Assembly: GCA_036245525.1 (NCBI GenBank)
Contig: BTPG01000005.1
Coordinates: forward strand, 117,885,188-117,949,187
Source of the DNA: Semisulcospira habei
Taxonomy: Eukaryota > Mollusca > Gastropoda > Semisulcospiridae
DNA: 64,000 nt
Direction: 5' to 3'
A model generated the notes under the pieces. That model was not told the DNA's origin. It was given only the letters and a program-made list of their open reading frames with translations, and did no database searches. Position 1 is the stretch's first letter; every line of letters begins with the position of its first letter. Of this stretch, positions 9,054 through 20,290 are shown in pieces. The position numbers and the translations under genes were made by a program.

Positions 9054-9144
9054 GTACCCTTTGGCTGTTGGTAGCACTGTTAACTGTGCTGATTCATGCA
9101 GTTATTATTGTGACAAAAAAGGCTATAGACAGCCAAAGGGTTAA
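9054..9144. mobile_element. Small TTAA-ended hairpin MITE (E-type), copy 1
   Basis: Starts ACCCTTTGGCTGTTGGTAG and ends CAGCCAAAGGGTTAA. The ends are inverted repeats of about 13 bp. A relative lies at 56808-56894. Confidence 0.6.
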
Positions 9145-9381
9145 AAGTCTTGCTGTTGCATACATATGTGCGCCTGTTTGTGATTTTGGACCTTGTACCT
9201 TTGAACAGCAAAGCCCTCAATCACAGACCAGCAACCAAGTGTCTGTGTGTGACATGAGTTTTAGACAGGTGGGGGTGGAGCAGGGGCAAGGAAGGGAGAG
9301 GGATTCCAGTGGTTCCCAGCCAGTCACCCACACACCCTCCCAAACAAGAGCAGATATTGAAAAAGGGAATAGGAAGACAAT

Positions 9382-9594
9382 TTAACCCATTACATCCTAA
9401 TGCTGATTTTGTCAGATTTGCTTATTGTCCTATGAAGTCTATATTACAGATTAGGAGATAAAATCAACTATTTTAGTTCAAGGGTGGGGCCAGAATAGCT
9501 TGACACCTCAGGCGCCATGCTATTTTGGTACTACCCTTGAACTATCAGTCAAATTTATTTCAAACAATGGATGTATCAGGATGGTAAGGGTTAA
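9382..9594. mobile_element. TTAA-ended palindromic MITE (B-type), copy 2
   Basis: Starts TTAACCCATTACATCCTAA and ends TCAGGATGGTAAGGGTTAA, around the shared hairpin core at about 9475-9545. Its right TTAA (9591-9594) is also the left TTAA of the next copy. Confidence 0.85.
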
Positions 9595-9801
9595 CCCATC
9601 TAGCCCTGTCACACTACAGGAGGTGATGGATCGATCAGGATAATCCAAGGATAGTGACATATTAGCTTGGCGCGCACGCTACCAGGTGCCAGCTAATCTG
9701 GCACTACCTTTAAATTGTCTTCATTGATCCATCTCCTGAAACTGGCACATAGTCATGAAAGTGACACATTCAAAATTTGGGAAACATGGTGATGGGGTTA
9801 A
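9591..9801. mobile_element. TTAA-ended palindromic MITE (A-type), copy 3
   Basis: Starts TTAACCCATCTAGCCCTG and ends GATGGGGTTAA. The core palindrome is partly decayed (CCAAGGATAGTG opposite CACTACCTTTAAA). It abuts copy 2 through one shared TTAA. Confidence 0.8.
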
Positions 9802-10310
9802 ATGGTTTGGGTAGTGGGGCAGGGGGGGGGGGGTGGAGGGCAAGGAGTGGGGGGGGGGGGGGGGTACACAAAATGGAAGTGAACCTATCTTGCAGTGAAA
9901 AAAATGTATTTAGGTGTAAGGCAGTGAGGCACCAGTGTAGAATTACATCCCATTCCCCACTTCAATGTATTGTAGTACAGTATTGTACAGGTAGTGAAAG
10001 CTGTTTTTGTATTTCCAACCTACTTCTCTGGGAACTTTCAGGAAGGACTCAAAGTGTGAAGACAACAGGGAGTGTTTGCCCAGCCCCTGTGTTTTACCTG
10101 GTAACTGACCCTACCACCTACGTCAGCCCTCTGACAAGGCCCTCAATAAAACTCAATGTCCATCAGCAAAAGGCAAAGATCCTCATAAACCCCTGCAGAT
10201 TGCATAAATTCAATTATACTAAGTTTCTTGATGATCAGAACTTTGATGTTTGTGATCCTCTGAGAAAGGTATGACTATGGGCTTTTTTCCTGAAACTGTT
10301 CAATCCTTTC
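9802..10310. other. G-rich tract and unassigned sequence
   Basis: A G-run (about 9817-9864) is followed by ordinary sequence. The frame spanning 9777-10274 starts inside the MITE and crosses the G-run, with no motif or splice signal, so I do not call a gene. Confidence 0.5.
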
Positions 10311-10390
10311 TTAACTCATTTGAGATGAAAAGCATGCAGATACACGGCTGAAGCCGCATATCCACATGCTTTTCATCTCGAATGAGTTAA
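10311..10390. mobile_element. 80-bp TTAA-ended perfect-stem hairpin (C-type), copy 1
   Basis: TTAACTCATTTGAGATGAAA pairs with TTTCATCTCGAATGAGTTAA, giving arms of ~36 bp with few mismatches. The right TTAA (10387-10390) is shared with the start of a D-type element (TTAACCCTTTGGTGCATGC). Confidence 0.75.
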
Positions 10391-10446
10391 CCCTTTGGTG
10401 CATGCAGACACTGGTACAGTAATCAGTAGTGGTGGCTACACACAAC
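10387..10446. mobile_element. D-type MITE left end, copy 1
   Basis: TTAACCCTTTGGTGCATGCA is followed by CACTGGTACAG and AGTGGTGGCTACA. The same order of words appears at 41542-41617. The right end is not clear here. Confidence 0.45.
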
Positions 10447-10671
10447 GGGGTTCAAACCAGACTGGCAACTAACCCACCCTGCCGGTCAAGAGAAGGGAAA
10501 TGTAAATATGTGGGGCAAACCACTCAGTATTGTTCATTGTCACAAAACTACAAAAGCCCCTTAATGCTACCATGCTTCAGGTCCTGTTAATATACATTAC
10601 ATGTTACATGTAGAAGTATGATTTTGAATGTCACAGATCCAAACCTACAGTCAGAATAAGGGACTGTTACC

Positions 10672-10812
10672 TTAATCCATTCTGCTCTGACACACAATAG
10701 GAAAGGGATCAACCATAACGGTTAAACAGTTGTGCCAGAATAGCTTGGCGCCTCCTGCCGCCAAGCTACCCTGGCACCACCCGTGAATTATCATGGTTGA
10801 TCAGTCTCTGAA
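10672..10812. mobile_element. Decayed palindromic MITE (A-type), copy 4
   Basis: A hairpin core with GTGCCAGAATAGCTTGGCGC and a right arm GAATTATCATGGTTGATC. Left TTAA at 10672. The right end is lost or too diverged to place. Confidence 0.65.
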
Positions 10813-10971
10813 CAGGTGTGTAGCCTTCAGAGGACAACTCCCAATGGAACTTCAAATTAAATAAGATCAAATGGCCTTACTGGCTTCCATAAAAAGCAGG
10901 AAGAATTTGGCTTTCTCTTTCTCAGACAATAATCTTACCTCAATGTGATAAACAGGCCACAGCTGCATGAG

Positions 10972-11065
10972 TGAGCTTAAATCCTGCACAAGCCACTAAA
11001 GGCAAGGTGCTCTGCTTTAGCAGAGCACCTTGCTTAGTAGCTTGCCCAAGATTTAAGCTCACACA
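10972..11065. repeat. Palindrome of ~90 bp
   Basis: GAGCTTAAATCCTGCACAAG pairs with CTTGCCCAAGATTTAAGCTC, around a perfect inner stem (GCAAGGTGCTCTGC and its complement). It lies next to MITE copy 5. The family is unknown. Confidence 0.7.
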
Positions 11066-11083
11066 TGCAACTGGCCCAAGATC

Positions 11084-11293
11084 TTAACCCATTGGGCCCC
11101 ATGGCTGCATTTTATAAATTTTGGAAGTAACACTTAATAACTATGTACCAGTTGCAGGAGATGGATCTACCATAATTCAATAGTAGTGCCAGATTAGCTT
11201 GGCGCCATCAGGTGCCAAGATAATCTGGCACTACCATTGAATTCTTATGGTTGATCCATTTTATGCTGTAGGACATTGGGCTAAATGGGTTAA
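11084..11293. mobile_element. TTAA-ended palindromic MITE (A-type), copy 5
   Basis: Starts TTAACCCATTGGGCCCC and ends GGGCTAAATGGGTTAA. It contains CCAGTTGCAGGAGATGGAT on the left and GATCCATTTTATGCTGTAGG on the right of the hairpin core. Its right TTAA is shared with the next element. Confidence 0.85.
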
Positions 11294-11369
11294 CTCTTTC
11301 GCAGCCAGCCACATCCAGATACAGGGCATAAGCCGAGCATCCAGATGCGGCTGGCCTTGAATGAGTTAA
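11290..11369. mobile_element. 80-bp TTAA-ended hairpin (C-type), copy 2
   Basis: Starts TTAACTCTTTCGCAGCC and ends CCTTGAATGAGTTAA. The inner stem is GCCAGCCACATCCAGAT against ATCCAGATGCGGCTGGC. It is the same size as the copy at 10311-10390 and abuts MITE copy 5 through one TTAA. Confidence 0.75.
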
Positions 11370-12123
11370 TCAGACATTGGGCTAGACAATATTTTATCCA
11401 TGGATCTGATACTGAATCATGTGTACCTGTAAAAACTTGGCGAATAACACTTTGTTCTGTACATTGTTCTGTGCAATATAACATACAAATTTCATGCACA
11501 TAATCATGTACCCATAGCCAAGAAGTGCATTCATAAGAAAATTAAGTTTAGACACTGTATACAACATGTCTCCATGCATGCTTTTAGTTTGACCACATTA
11601 TTCGATTTAAAGCTGACAACAATTCACACCAGGTATGTTGTCTCTGACAATTATCAACCAGTTAACCCTGATTTGCATGCAGCCACCAGTACTGAGCACA
11701 GTGGATGCTGGCACAAAGAAGTTAACAGCCAACTAACAATTAAAGCAACAAATAAAAGAACAAACCTCTATCCATGGAGGACAGTGAGGACAGAGACATG
11801 CTTTGTCGAATTCCTGGCATAAGTCAGATCCAGCGCTAAAACAGCGCAAACAACAATTTAACAGAACTTTCAGTATCCTTTGGCTCCTAGTTCTTGTGAA
11901 CGTCTGTGTGAAGTATATCCTGTCACCTGCTGACTAGCTGAAAGTGACAGAATTGGATCCTGCTGAAACTCCTGCTGATGTCGATGGCTCAGACACCCTC
12001 ATCCTGGCTGAATATATATGTGCAAGCATAATAAGTGCAGGTAGATGCAGGCGACTGACATTATACCTGCAATTAAAAACAAAGGCATTCTGACTGCACA
12101 TATATATTGCACACAAAAATCCT
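11370..12123. other. No recognisable feature
   Basis: About 750 bp of A/T-leaning unique-looking sequence. I see no supported exon, repeat or RNA gene. Confidence 0.5.
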
Positions 12124-12339
12124 TTAACCTATTTAACCCCACAACCGCATTTCGCAAATTTTATAGGTGTCACCTATAACGACTATGTACTGGTTGTAGG
12201 AGATGGATCAACCTTGACAATTCAAGGGCAGTGCCAGATTAGCTTGGCGCCTGAAGGCGCCAAGCTAATCTGACACTACCCTTGAATTGTCATGGTTTAT
12301 CCATCTCCTACTGTAGGGCATCAGGGCTAAATGGGTTAA
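12124..12339. mobile_element. TTAA-ended palindromic MITE (A-type), copy 6
   Basis: A complete 216-bp copy from TTAACCTATTTAACCCC to GGGCTAAATGGGTTAA, with a near-perfect central palindrome. Both arms share a local variant (GACAATTCAA with TTGAATTGTC). Confidence 0.9.
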
Positions 12340-12689
12340 CAACCAAAAAAAGTCATCAATTTACAAGAAAAAAAAAGTATCAATATCTTCCTGACCTTCA
12401 AACTGCCCCCACCCCATCTTTTCCCATCAGTAACAGACTAACACATTGACCTTTTTCTTAAACAGACAACCAATTTTATTTATCCAGTATACAGCAGGTA
12501 CAGATAAATCATAATGAATGGAGTAACTGTGCGGGAGGTACCAAAAGTAAGATCACCGATTCATGATTTATTTTGAAATTCAAGAATACCGTACGAGCAT
12601 TCACTTTTCATGATGAAAAGAGACGGTGAAGAGAGAAGGTACCACTTTCAAAACCTCTTAAACTTAAACTGGCTAAAACCTTTAACAGG

Positions 12690-12935
12690 GATGGTGGCGG
12701 GAGGGGGGAGGGGGGGGGGGGGGCAGGGGAGAGAAGGGGGTGGGGGGGACAGGAGGAGGGGGGGAAGCAGGGGGGGGCGGGGAGGGGCGCCAGGGGAGAG
12801 GGGGGAGAGCAGGGAATCTGTTGATATCGATGCACACACAGCAAATCAAACGAAAAGGGGGGTGGAGGGTGGGGTGGGGTGGGGTGGGGGGGTGGGGTGG
12901 GGGGGGGTGGGGGGGGGCATGGGGGGGAGGGAAGA
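12690..12935. repeat. Poly-purine G-rich low-complexity tract
   Basis: About 240 bp of GGGG runs broken by A and T (GGGAGGGGG, GGGTGGGGTGGGG). The pro- and gly-rich frames on both strands here are composition artefacts. G-quadruplex formation is likely by composition. Confidence 0.85.
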
Positions 12936-13303
12936 AGTTTTTGACTAGAATATATGGTGTGGCAACAGACTTTAACCAAATAACTTGGATGTTTTCACGG
13001 ATCATGACGACCTTATTTGGGTTTTCATGTTTCATGATAACTCCTTCTATGGATCAGAAACGTCAATTACACATTACATTTTAGGGGACACCCCATCCCT
13101 CATTAATGAAACATCCACAACATAAATATATGACAAGAATTTCATACAGAATTTAGTTAATCTAGTCAAGACTGTAAAATGTTTCATTAATTGTCACGTC
13201 TATCAGACTGCTTTAAAAAATATATAAGCACATTTGTGCTGTATATCAAATTAGTGAGCCATATATACTGCTTTTTTTGGTAGAAACCCCTAGCAGGTCT
13301 GCA

Positions 13304-13514
13304 TTAACCCTTTTCATCCTGATACACCTATTGCTTAAAATAAATTTGACTGATAGTTCAAGGGTCGTGTCAGAATAGCTTGGCGCCTGAGGTATCAGCT
13401 ATTCTGGCACAACCCTTGAACTGAAATAGTTTATCTATCTCCTAATCTGTAATGCAGCCTTCATAGGACAAAAGGCAAATGTTACAAAATCAGCATCAGG
13501 ATGTAATGGGTTAA
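13304..13514. mobile_element. TTAA-ended palindromic MITE (B-type), copy 7
   Basis: Starts TTAACCCTTTTCATCCTGAT and ends ATCAGGATGTAATGGGTTAA: inverted termini of ~18 bp, distinct from the A-type termini, around the same kind of hairpin core. Confidence 0.88.
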
Positions 13515-14238
13515 CTCAGTCAACCTGCGAAGTGAGAATATCTTGAATCTTGCTGGAACGTCTGTAATTTTGGCGCATTCCTGTCGGTATCACCATCCGG
13601 TCTACACAAACATGCATCCGACAAGCTATCGTGTTTCCAAATTGCAATTAACTGAATGTGGCAGTTAAACTGTACTATATAAAAAATACGCATTACAGCA
13701 CAAACCTAGGTGTTTCTTCAATGCCTGCATGTCACAGCTGCCTGTATGTCACAGCTTTTGGACAAAAAAACGCACCAACTTTCAACCTGACTTGCGAAAT
13801 CGACGAATTGGAAAGTGGCAACAAAAATCACTTTCAATTCACCAAAAGTTGTAAAATAAGCAAACGCTATCGGTTTCTATCAATCAAACATGATAAACTT
13901 TTTTCTGAAACGTCTTCAATTCTTACCTAAAATGATTTATACCCTAGCACACAATCGCAATTGGTAATGGGCAGTATAATTCGCCATGATGAATGAGCTC
14001 ACTTGTCAGCCATGTTTGTTTGATCACGTGATCAAAAGCCTGACAACATCATTCCTGAGGACGCTCTCCGCTTAGCAACGACACAAACACTCTCTTTCCC
14101 GTCGTGCACATAAAATAACAAGTTTGCTGAAGCGATTTATGATTTCAATACATGTAATTAAAGTCTGTTTGCTCTGCTCTTTGACTGCATTTCGTGTCTA
14201 TAGTGCTGACTGAATGAATGGTCAACGAGGATTAAAGT

Positions 14239-14240
<2 letters not shown>
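13515..14240. other. No recognisable feature
   Basis: Unique-looking sequence. The 90-codon frame at 13658-13930 has no recognisable domain and no splice or promoter support, so it is not called as a gene. Confidence 0.45.

Positions 14241-14286
<46 letters not shown>
14241..14286. repeat. (CA)n microsatellite
   Basis: A pure CA run of about 46 bp. Confidence 0.95.
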
Positions 14287-14291
<5 letters not shown>

Positions 14292-14510
14292 CCCGGGGCC
14301 ATTGCTCTATGCAGTAGGTGTTCAGTGGAAGACTTAATATGACAGGTCTGTCATTCCCTCTCTCCCACTAACCCTCTCTTTCTAGATCTAGTGAGCGATG
14401 CAGTCACAAAAAGGGCAGCTGATGTCCTGATGACACAATGCGGCCATGCTTACCAGCCTGGCCGAATTGCATGGCATTAGCACAGCAAGAGCATTCTCAG
14501 AATTGAATGA

Positions 14511-14667
<157 letters not shown>

Positions 14668-14689
14668 GGCCCTTAAGTTTCGACGATTA

Positions 14690-14842
<153 letters not shown>

Positions 14843-15078
14843 TAATGGTCAAAACTTAAGGGCCACTGCCTTTTTATCGCAGACGCACAGACAACAACAC
14901 ACAAATAATGTAACAATACTTGGAGTCAATACTTTGCTAATTTATTCAGTAACAATTTCAACTAAGTTTTGAGTAAATCAAGCAATTACAGCAGTACGCT
15001 AGTTCACCCACCCCTCATTTGAAAAGTCACACTAGACTGGTCCAGTCAGTAGCGAGTGTACCCACCGTAAGCAGCCAA

Positions 15079-15813
15079 CTATTCAATGCAGCGTTGACGC
15101 ATGGAGTTCACCAGGGTTCGGAGAACATGTTGTGGGATCGCTTCCCACTCTTGATGCAGGAACTGAGTCAGCTGGGGGACGCCTTGAGGTGGGGAGTGGT
15201 TACTGACTACACGTTGCCACAGCACGTCCCAGAGGTGCCTGATGGAAGGCACATCAGGTGAACGAGATGGCCATTCAATCCACCACACGGGCGCGTTGTC
15301 GTCCTGCAGAACAGCATTGTCGCCTATGGCTTGGAGAGCTGCCGGCTGGATGAGGAGTTGCACAATCTCTTCCTGATAGCGTAGTGCAGTCAGGGTGCCT
15401 CGGATGACGTGGAGGGGGTCCTGCCTTCCCTGCTGAAGCCTGCCCAGACCATGACTGAGCCTCTTCCGTAGCGATCCACCTCTTGGACGCATCCATCCGT
15501 GAATCGCTCGCCCTGGCGTCTCCAGACCCTCACCCTGCCGTCATTGAAGAACACAGTGAACCGTGACTCATCAGTAAACAGAACCTGAGTCCACCGGAGT
15601 CTGTTCCACCTCACATGTTGACGACACCAGGCAACCCGGGCTCTGCGATGAGCTGGAGTGAGGGGTATTCTCACTGCTGAACTGCATGAAGCCAGGCCAA
15701 TTTCGCGCAGACGTTGACAGTCTTATGCTTCTGCTGACATTAACGTTTGCAGCTTGCATCAGTTGACGTCGCAGAGTGGTTGACGTGACAGTTCGGTCGC
15801 GCAGAGCCGCCAC
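15079..15813 (-). pseudogene. Tc1-like transposase pseudogene
   Basis: Three overlapping minus-strand frames rebuild the catalytic half of a Tc1 transposase. The second third has WTQVLFTDESRF (first catalytic Asp), then GGSVMVWAGFSREGRTP-like words in the form GRGSVMVWAGFSREGRTP, and DDNAPV (second catalytic Asp). The last part has a degraded form of the usual S-P-D-L-N-P-I-E-H-L-W-D box, read here as SPDVPSIRHLWD, in which the expected Glu is Arg. A deletion follows DDNAPV, where the usual H-R-A segment is missing. The frame shifts near 15660, 15480 and 15300. The N-terminal paired-like DNA-binding domain is absent. The protein would cut and paste DNA at TA; this copy cannot be active. Confidence 0.8.
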
Positions 15814-15864
15814 ACAGAGGTATCTGTACTCCCTTCTGCTGGTGCAACGCGGGCAACGCCGACC

Positions 15865-15948
15865 AGCGCCAAGCTAATCTGACACTACCCTTGAATTATC
15901 ATGGTCGCCCCATCTCCTGCTGTAGTGCGTCTGGGCTGAATGGGTTAA
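15865..15948. mobile_element. Palindromic MITE (A-type), right half only, copy 8
   Basis: Starts inside the hairpin at GCGCCAAGCTAATCTG and runs to GGGCTGAATGGGTTAA. The left half is replaced by the Tc1 remnant, so the break lies at the hairpin centre. Confidence 0.75.
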
Positions 15949-15974
15949 GCTAACTCTAAGGAACATGGCAGACT

Positions 15975-16235
15975 GACCAGTTACCTCCGGGGGTGGGAGT
16001 GGAGTGGGGTCTAGGGTGGGGGGGGGGGGGGGTGGGGGGGGGGGGCATTCCAACTCTTTGTTTGGGGCCTTAAAACCTGACACAAAAGGCCTCCCGACGC
16101 CAGACCTTGCTTCCCAGTAGCCGCCGAAAAATCCAAAAGCGGGGGATGGGTGAGTACCCAAATTGCAATTAACTTCAAAATAGGAATTTTCATATAGCAT
16201 TTGTAAAAAAAAAAAAATAATAAAAAAATGCCCTG
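15975..16235 (+). repeat. G-rich dispersed repeat F, copy 1
   Basis: Shares with other copies the order: GACCAGTTACCTCCGGG, a poly-G stretch, TTCCAACTCTTTGTTTGGG, CCTGACACAAAAGGCC, GACCTTGCTTCCCAGT, then AAAAATCCAAAAGC and a TATAGCATTT tail. Confidence 0.7.
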
Positions 16236-16312
16236 AAAGGGGGTGGGGAGGGGGGAAGGGGGGGGAGAGGGGCGGAGGTGGAACGGGCGTAGTATTAATT
16301 ACTAGCAGAGGC

Positions 16313-16670
16313 AGATCAACTACCCCCGGGGAGTAGGGAGGTGGTGTCCAATTGTTTGTATGGGACCTTCAACCTGACACAAAAGGCCGGCTTTCCGCCG
16401 ACCCAGACCTTGCTTTCCAGTGGCCGAAACCGGGGGAAGGGGGAGGGGCGGGCGGGGTGGTGGTGGTGGTGGTGTGTGTGTGGGGGGGGGGGGGAGGGAG
16501 GGATGTTACGCCGGCGCACCAAGAAGCGTGTGTGAGTACCTCTTACACTTTTTCACCACTCACTGAAAAATCGAAAAGCAGAGGGGGAAGGGGATGGTGG
16601 TGTCCAAACTCTAAAAGAGGGATTTTTGAGGGGTGTTCCGAAACCCCTCCACCCCCCCCCCCCCATCCAG
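16313..16670 (+). repeat. G-rich dispersed repeat F, copy 2
   Basis: GATCAACTACCCCCGGGGAG, a poly-G stretch, CAACCTGACACAAAAGGCC, CAGACCTTGCTTTCCAGTGG and further G-rich sequence, in the same order as copy 1. Confidence 0.7.
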
Positions 16671-16734
16671 ATCCTCCCCTGGCTAGTGTATGTGCATGGA
16701 GCGTGACACTGAGACGCCTGGCGTATAGTCAGTA

Positions 16735-16745
16735 TGTGTGTGTGT

Positions 16746-16794
<49 letters not shown>

Positions 16795-16838
16795 TGATTG
16801 TGTGTGTGATTGTGTGTGTGTGTGTGATGGTGCGTGAT

Positions 16839-16917
<79 letters not shown>
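16735..16917. repeat. (TG)n microsatellite
   Basis: About 180 bp of TG with occasional TGA interruptions. Confidence 0.95.
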
Positions 16918-17162
16918 CGGCTGCAGTACATACGACTTCGAATATCAATTACAGACGTCGTGGTGCTAATTAATCATTTACATTTCTTTTCAGTTCAAAC
17001 CAGTCTCTCGGTCCGCAAAATATTTTCCCGGCCCTCAGGCAGCTAATTTACTTTTCAAAAACTGTTAGATGAGTCACGTTTGCGTACGCGCGCTTGACGA
17101 GTTGATCAACTGAATAACCAAAGGGGGAGGGAATCAGAATTTGTGTCCTTGACTCGTTTCGA

Positions 17163-17305
17163 GCGTCAGTTGAGTAGGTCTGATGAACAAACTGAAGAAA
17201 TGCGACACTTTTGGAGTCATCGGAAACACTTGAGTGTTTTCGATGACTCCAAAAGCGGTGCATTTCTTTTGCTCGTCAGTATATGATATCCTATTGACGC
17301 TGACG
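17163..17305. repeat. Foldback palindrome
   Basis: The inner stem ACTTTTGGAGTCATCGGAAA pairs with TTTTCGATGACTCCAAAAGC, and the outer flanks (GCGTCAGTTGAGTAG and CTATTGACGCTGAC) pair more loosely. No gene inside. Foldback MITE of unknown family. Confidence 0.75.
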
Positions 17306-17639
17306 CCCCCCACCCCCACCCCCCTTCCCCCTCGCAACGCTCAGTCAGTCAAGGGCACGAAACTCCAGAACTTAAATTCCTTCCCCCTGCGATGTAACTT
17401 CTGAAATAGGTGTTTTAGAAACATGTCAGTTTGGCCGCTGTCAAAAGTCTTTATTTATTTGTTTGTTACTCTACATGGCAAACGGACGTGAAAGAAGCTA
17501 GGCGTGTCTTCAATGATCGAAATGATGGCACATTTGCATCATTAATGATAACACACGCAGACTAAATTCAGCTCAGGGTCATCAGCACTTTAAAAAATAA
17601 ATAAATTAAAAAAAAAAACATTCATGCCTATATTTTCGC

Positions 17640-17821
17640 TGAACCCATTTAACCCCATGGTTGCATTTCCAGATTTTGGAGGTGTCACCTAACGACTATG
17701 TCGTACTATATGCAGGAAATGGACTGACCATGTTAATTCAAGAATAGTGCCAGATTAGCTTGGCGCCAGCCGGATTAGCTTGGCGCCTCCTCCTGTAGGG
17801 CGTTCGAATTAAATGGGTTAA
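17640..17821. mobile_element. Palindromic MITE (A-type), rearranged copy 9
   Basis: Starts GAACCCATTTAACCCCATGG and ends ATTAAATGGGTTAA. The right arm of the hairpin is lost: AGATTAGCTTGGCGCC is followed by a second same-strand GGATTAGCTTGGCGCC. The left terminal TTAA is mutated. Confidence 0.75.
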
Positions 17822-18057
17822 AACGATATTTGGTTAGATTACTAATAGCAGAGGGTCACCGAAACATACAAATACGTGACTCAAAAAAAAAAAAAGACAA
17901 TCAATTAACTGAAGTAAAACATATGTACTATCTCATATCAATAAATGATCAGCATGTCCTGATGGAATTATCTAATACAGTTAAGTGGCATCAAAGTCCA
18001 CGACGTGCCCTCTGTATCAGTCACGCACACAAACACAACACTAGCAGATAAAATGCG

Positions 18058-18440
18058 ACTTCCAGGGGCGGATCTGTTACCTCGAGCGGATAGAGGCGGT
18101 GGGGGGGGGGGGGTTCCAACTTTTTGCTTGGGACCTCAACCTGACACAAAAGTCCTTGCCACGCCAAGTCCTTGCTTCCCAGTCACCGGAAAATTAAAAA
18201 AAAAAAGCGGGGTGAGGGGGAGTGGCGGGTGCAGGCTTCAAACCTTCTTTCCCAGTTGCCAGAAAAATCAAAGCGCGGGCAGGGGGCTGGGGGGGGGGGG
18301 GTGGCGACGAGCGTCTGCAAGCCTCTTGCACCTTCTCGATCACCACCTAAATATCTCACAACGGGGAAAGGAGGGGGGTGGGGGTGGGGGTTGCAAACTG
18401 TCCAAAAGGGAACTTTGTTATAGCATTTTATAGTGCAGGG
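18058..18440 (+). repeat. G-rich dispersed repeat F, copy 3
   Basis: GGGGCGGATCTGTTACCTCG, poly-G, TTCCAACTTTTTGCTTGGG, ACCTGACACAAAAGTCC, CCTTGCTTCCCAGTCACCGG, then a second G-rich block and a CCAAAAGGGAACTTTG...TATAGCATTTTATAG tail. Confidence 0.75.
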
Positions 18441-18633
18441 GCTCATGCCAATCCGTGTGCCTCGTGCTGATGGAAAGGCATTGCCGGCTGAGGCGACGAT
18501 GACCTCACTCGAACTCGGCCTTGCATGGTAATCTCTAGCTTTTGTTTACTTTAGTACTCGTGTTCTCCTTTCGTCTTTAACCCGCTGCTGTCGAGACTTG
18601 AAACGCAAAACACTACCTATAACTGCAAGAAGT

Positions 18634-18680
18634 ATTGCTCTTCATGAGCCCCGCAGCTGCGCGGGGCTCATGAGAATCCA
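18634..18680. repeat. Short GC-rich hairpin
   Basis: CTTCATGAGCCCCGC pairs with GCGGGGCTCATGAG around AGCTGC. The stem is a perfect ~15 bp. Confidence 0.7.
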
Positions 18681-18754
18681 GGCTATGCCTCGGAAACATC
18701 TCTGTATAGTGATGTCCACTGTTCCGTTGTCAGTACGATTGGGGCTCTTTCGTG

Positions 18755-18958
18755 TCAACCCCTTTCACCCCACGGGCTCATTTCGTAAATTTGAGAGGTG
18801 TCACCTAACGACTGTGTACCATTTGCAGGAGACAGATCGACCATGCTAATTCAAGGATAGTGCCCAGATTAGGTTGGCGCCTGAAGGCGCCAAGCTAATC
18901 TGGCACGACCCTTGAATTAGCATGGTCGATCCGTCACCTGCTTTAAGGGCGTCGGGTT
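18755..18958. mobile_element. Palindromic MITE (A-type), copy 10
   Basis: Starts TCAACCCCTTTCACCCCACG and ends GGGCGTCGGGTTGG, so the terminal TTAAs are mutated. Both hairpin arms share a variant (CATGCTAATTCAA with TTGAATTAGCATG). Confidence 0.8.
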
Positions 18959-19116
18959 GGTTGTACATTGCTTAACGTCCCGACAGCAACAAGACTTTCT
19001 CAGGACGTGCCTGCACTGCTTGTGGAAAAAAAAAAAAACTAAACAGAATATTGAATTTTGTCGCCAGCCGGTCTAATAAGCTAAATCAACCTAAGACCAT
19101 TTAACAACACATCCAA

Positions 19117-19310
19117 TATCAAGCGCTACAGGCAGAGCAGACAGTAGGGAGAGTTTTAAAAAAGAAAATACAGGTGAATGGACCAAGGGTAGACAGAAAC
19201 TACCCCAGAATAGAGGGGAAAACCCACCCTGTGGGGCTGACCAGGGTGACCCTGGGAACTAAAAAGTAGTTAACCCCACCCAAATCCCCCAGGGCAGACC
19301 CGGGTGGGGG
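19117..19310 (+). repeat. Dispersed repeat K, copy 1
   Basis: About 195 bp, including GGACCAAGGGTAGACAGAAA, CCCACCCTGTGGGGCTGACC and GTTAACCCCACCCAAATCCC. An inverted copy lies at 30216-30413. No coding potential; SINE- or MITE-like, family unknown. Confidence 0.7.
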
Positions 19311-19683
19311 GGGGGGGGGGAGAGGGGCGTCGGGGCAAAATTCACAGAGATTTTAGAAACACGCTCTGCGCCCTCTGGCAGTGAAAGGGTTGTACCTATA
19401 CAGGTTCTCTGTCTTTTTCTTGTTTTGTTGTCGACTGAGCGGAAATACTAAAGGAGCACGCACAGCAGCCACGCACCATGTGAACGATTAACAGTGAACC
19501 GCAATCTTATCGGGATGTGCGTGTGAGGTCATAGTAGGTTCATACACAGTGCACGAGTAACCATTGCTTATTGACAATCTCCGTGTTTGATATGATTTGC
19601 CTCTCTTGTCCATTCAGGTCTGACCGGCGCCCACTGCCTTTGCCGGTCGCCCGTTCGCTTTCCCTCATGATACTGACGCCGGC

Positions 19684-19700
19684 AGGGGTGGATTAGTTAC

Positions 19701-19788
<88 letters not shown>

Positions 19789-19804
19789 CTCTCTCGTTCT
19801 CTCT

Positions 19805-19881
<77 letters not shown>

Positions 19882-19965
19882 AGGGAGGGAGGGAGCGGGG
19901 AGGGGAAAGTGGGGTTCCAACTCTTTCAGTGTTTGGGCCATGCAGTGCCAAAAAAGAGAGATCAG
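19684..19965 (+). repeat. G-rich dispersed repeat F, copy 4, expanded by (CT)n and (GT)n
   Basis: GGGGTGGATTAGTTACCG is followed by (CT)n at 19702-19786 and (GT)n at 19809-19880, then GGGGTTCCAACTCTTTCAGT. The microsatellites occupy the place of the poly-G in other F copies. Confidence 0.7.
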
Positions 19966-19986
19966 TCGATCGTACTTTCGTCAGGA

Positions 19987-20014
19987 TAGACAGACAGACA
20001 GACAGACAGACAGG

Positions 20015-20075
<61 letters not shown>

Positions 20076-20145
20076 CAGTCGATCGTACTTTCCGGCAGGA
20101 TAGATAGATAGACAGACAGACAGACAGGCAGATAGACAGATAGAC

Positions 20146-20190
<45 letters not shown>

Positions 20191-20205
20191 TATAGATAGA
20201 TCAGC
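19987..20205. repeat. (GATA)n / (GACA)n microsatellite
   Basis: Two blocks of CAGA and TAGA tetranucleotides, each flanked by GATCAGTCGATCGTACTTTC-like words, so the whole block is itself duplicated (about 19965-20085 and 20075-20215). Confidence 0.9.
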
Positions 20206-20215
20206 CGATCGTACT

Positions 20216-20290
20216 GTGACCCTTGAACTATCATGGTCGAGATATATCTTGCTGTTTTGTGTCGCGGGCAGAACCATGAGCTAAAGTGGG
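20216..20290. mobile_element. Palindromic MITE (A-type), right-half remnant, copy 11
   Basis: GTGACCCTTGAACTATCATG and GTCGAGATATATCTTGCTG match the right arm and outer region of the family. The left half is replaced by the GATA microsatellite. Confidence 0.6.

Noticed and set aside
9777..10274. 165-codon frame
   Set aside because: It starts within a MITE, crosses a poly-G run and shows no recognisable domain.
12608..13084. Overlapping Pro-rich and Gly-rich frames on both strands
   Set aside because: They translate a poly-purine/poly-pyrimidine tract; no start context, motif or splice signal.
8095..13514. Hairpins as bacterial-type terminators or REP elements
   Set aside because: They belong to a dispersed TTAA-ended family with terminal repeats; there are no bacterial genes nearby.
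13658..13930. 90-codon frame that could be a small gene
   Set aside because: No homology I recognise, no promoter or splice context, and surroundings made of repeats.
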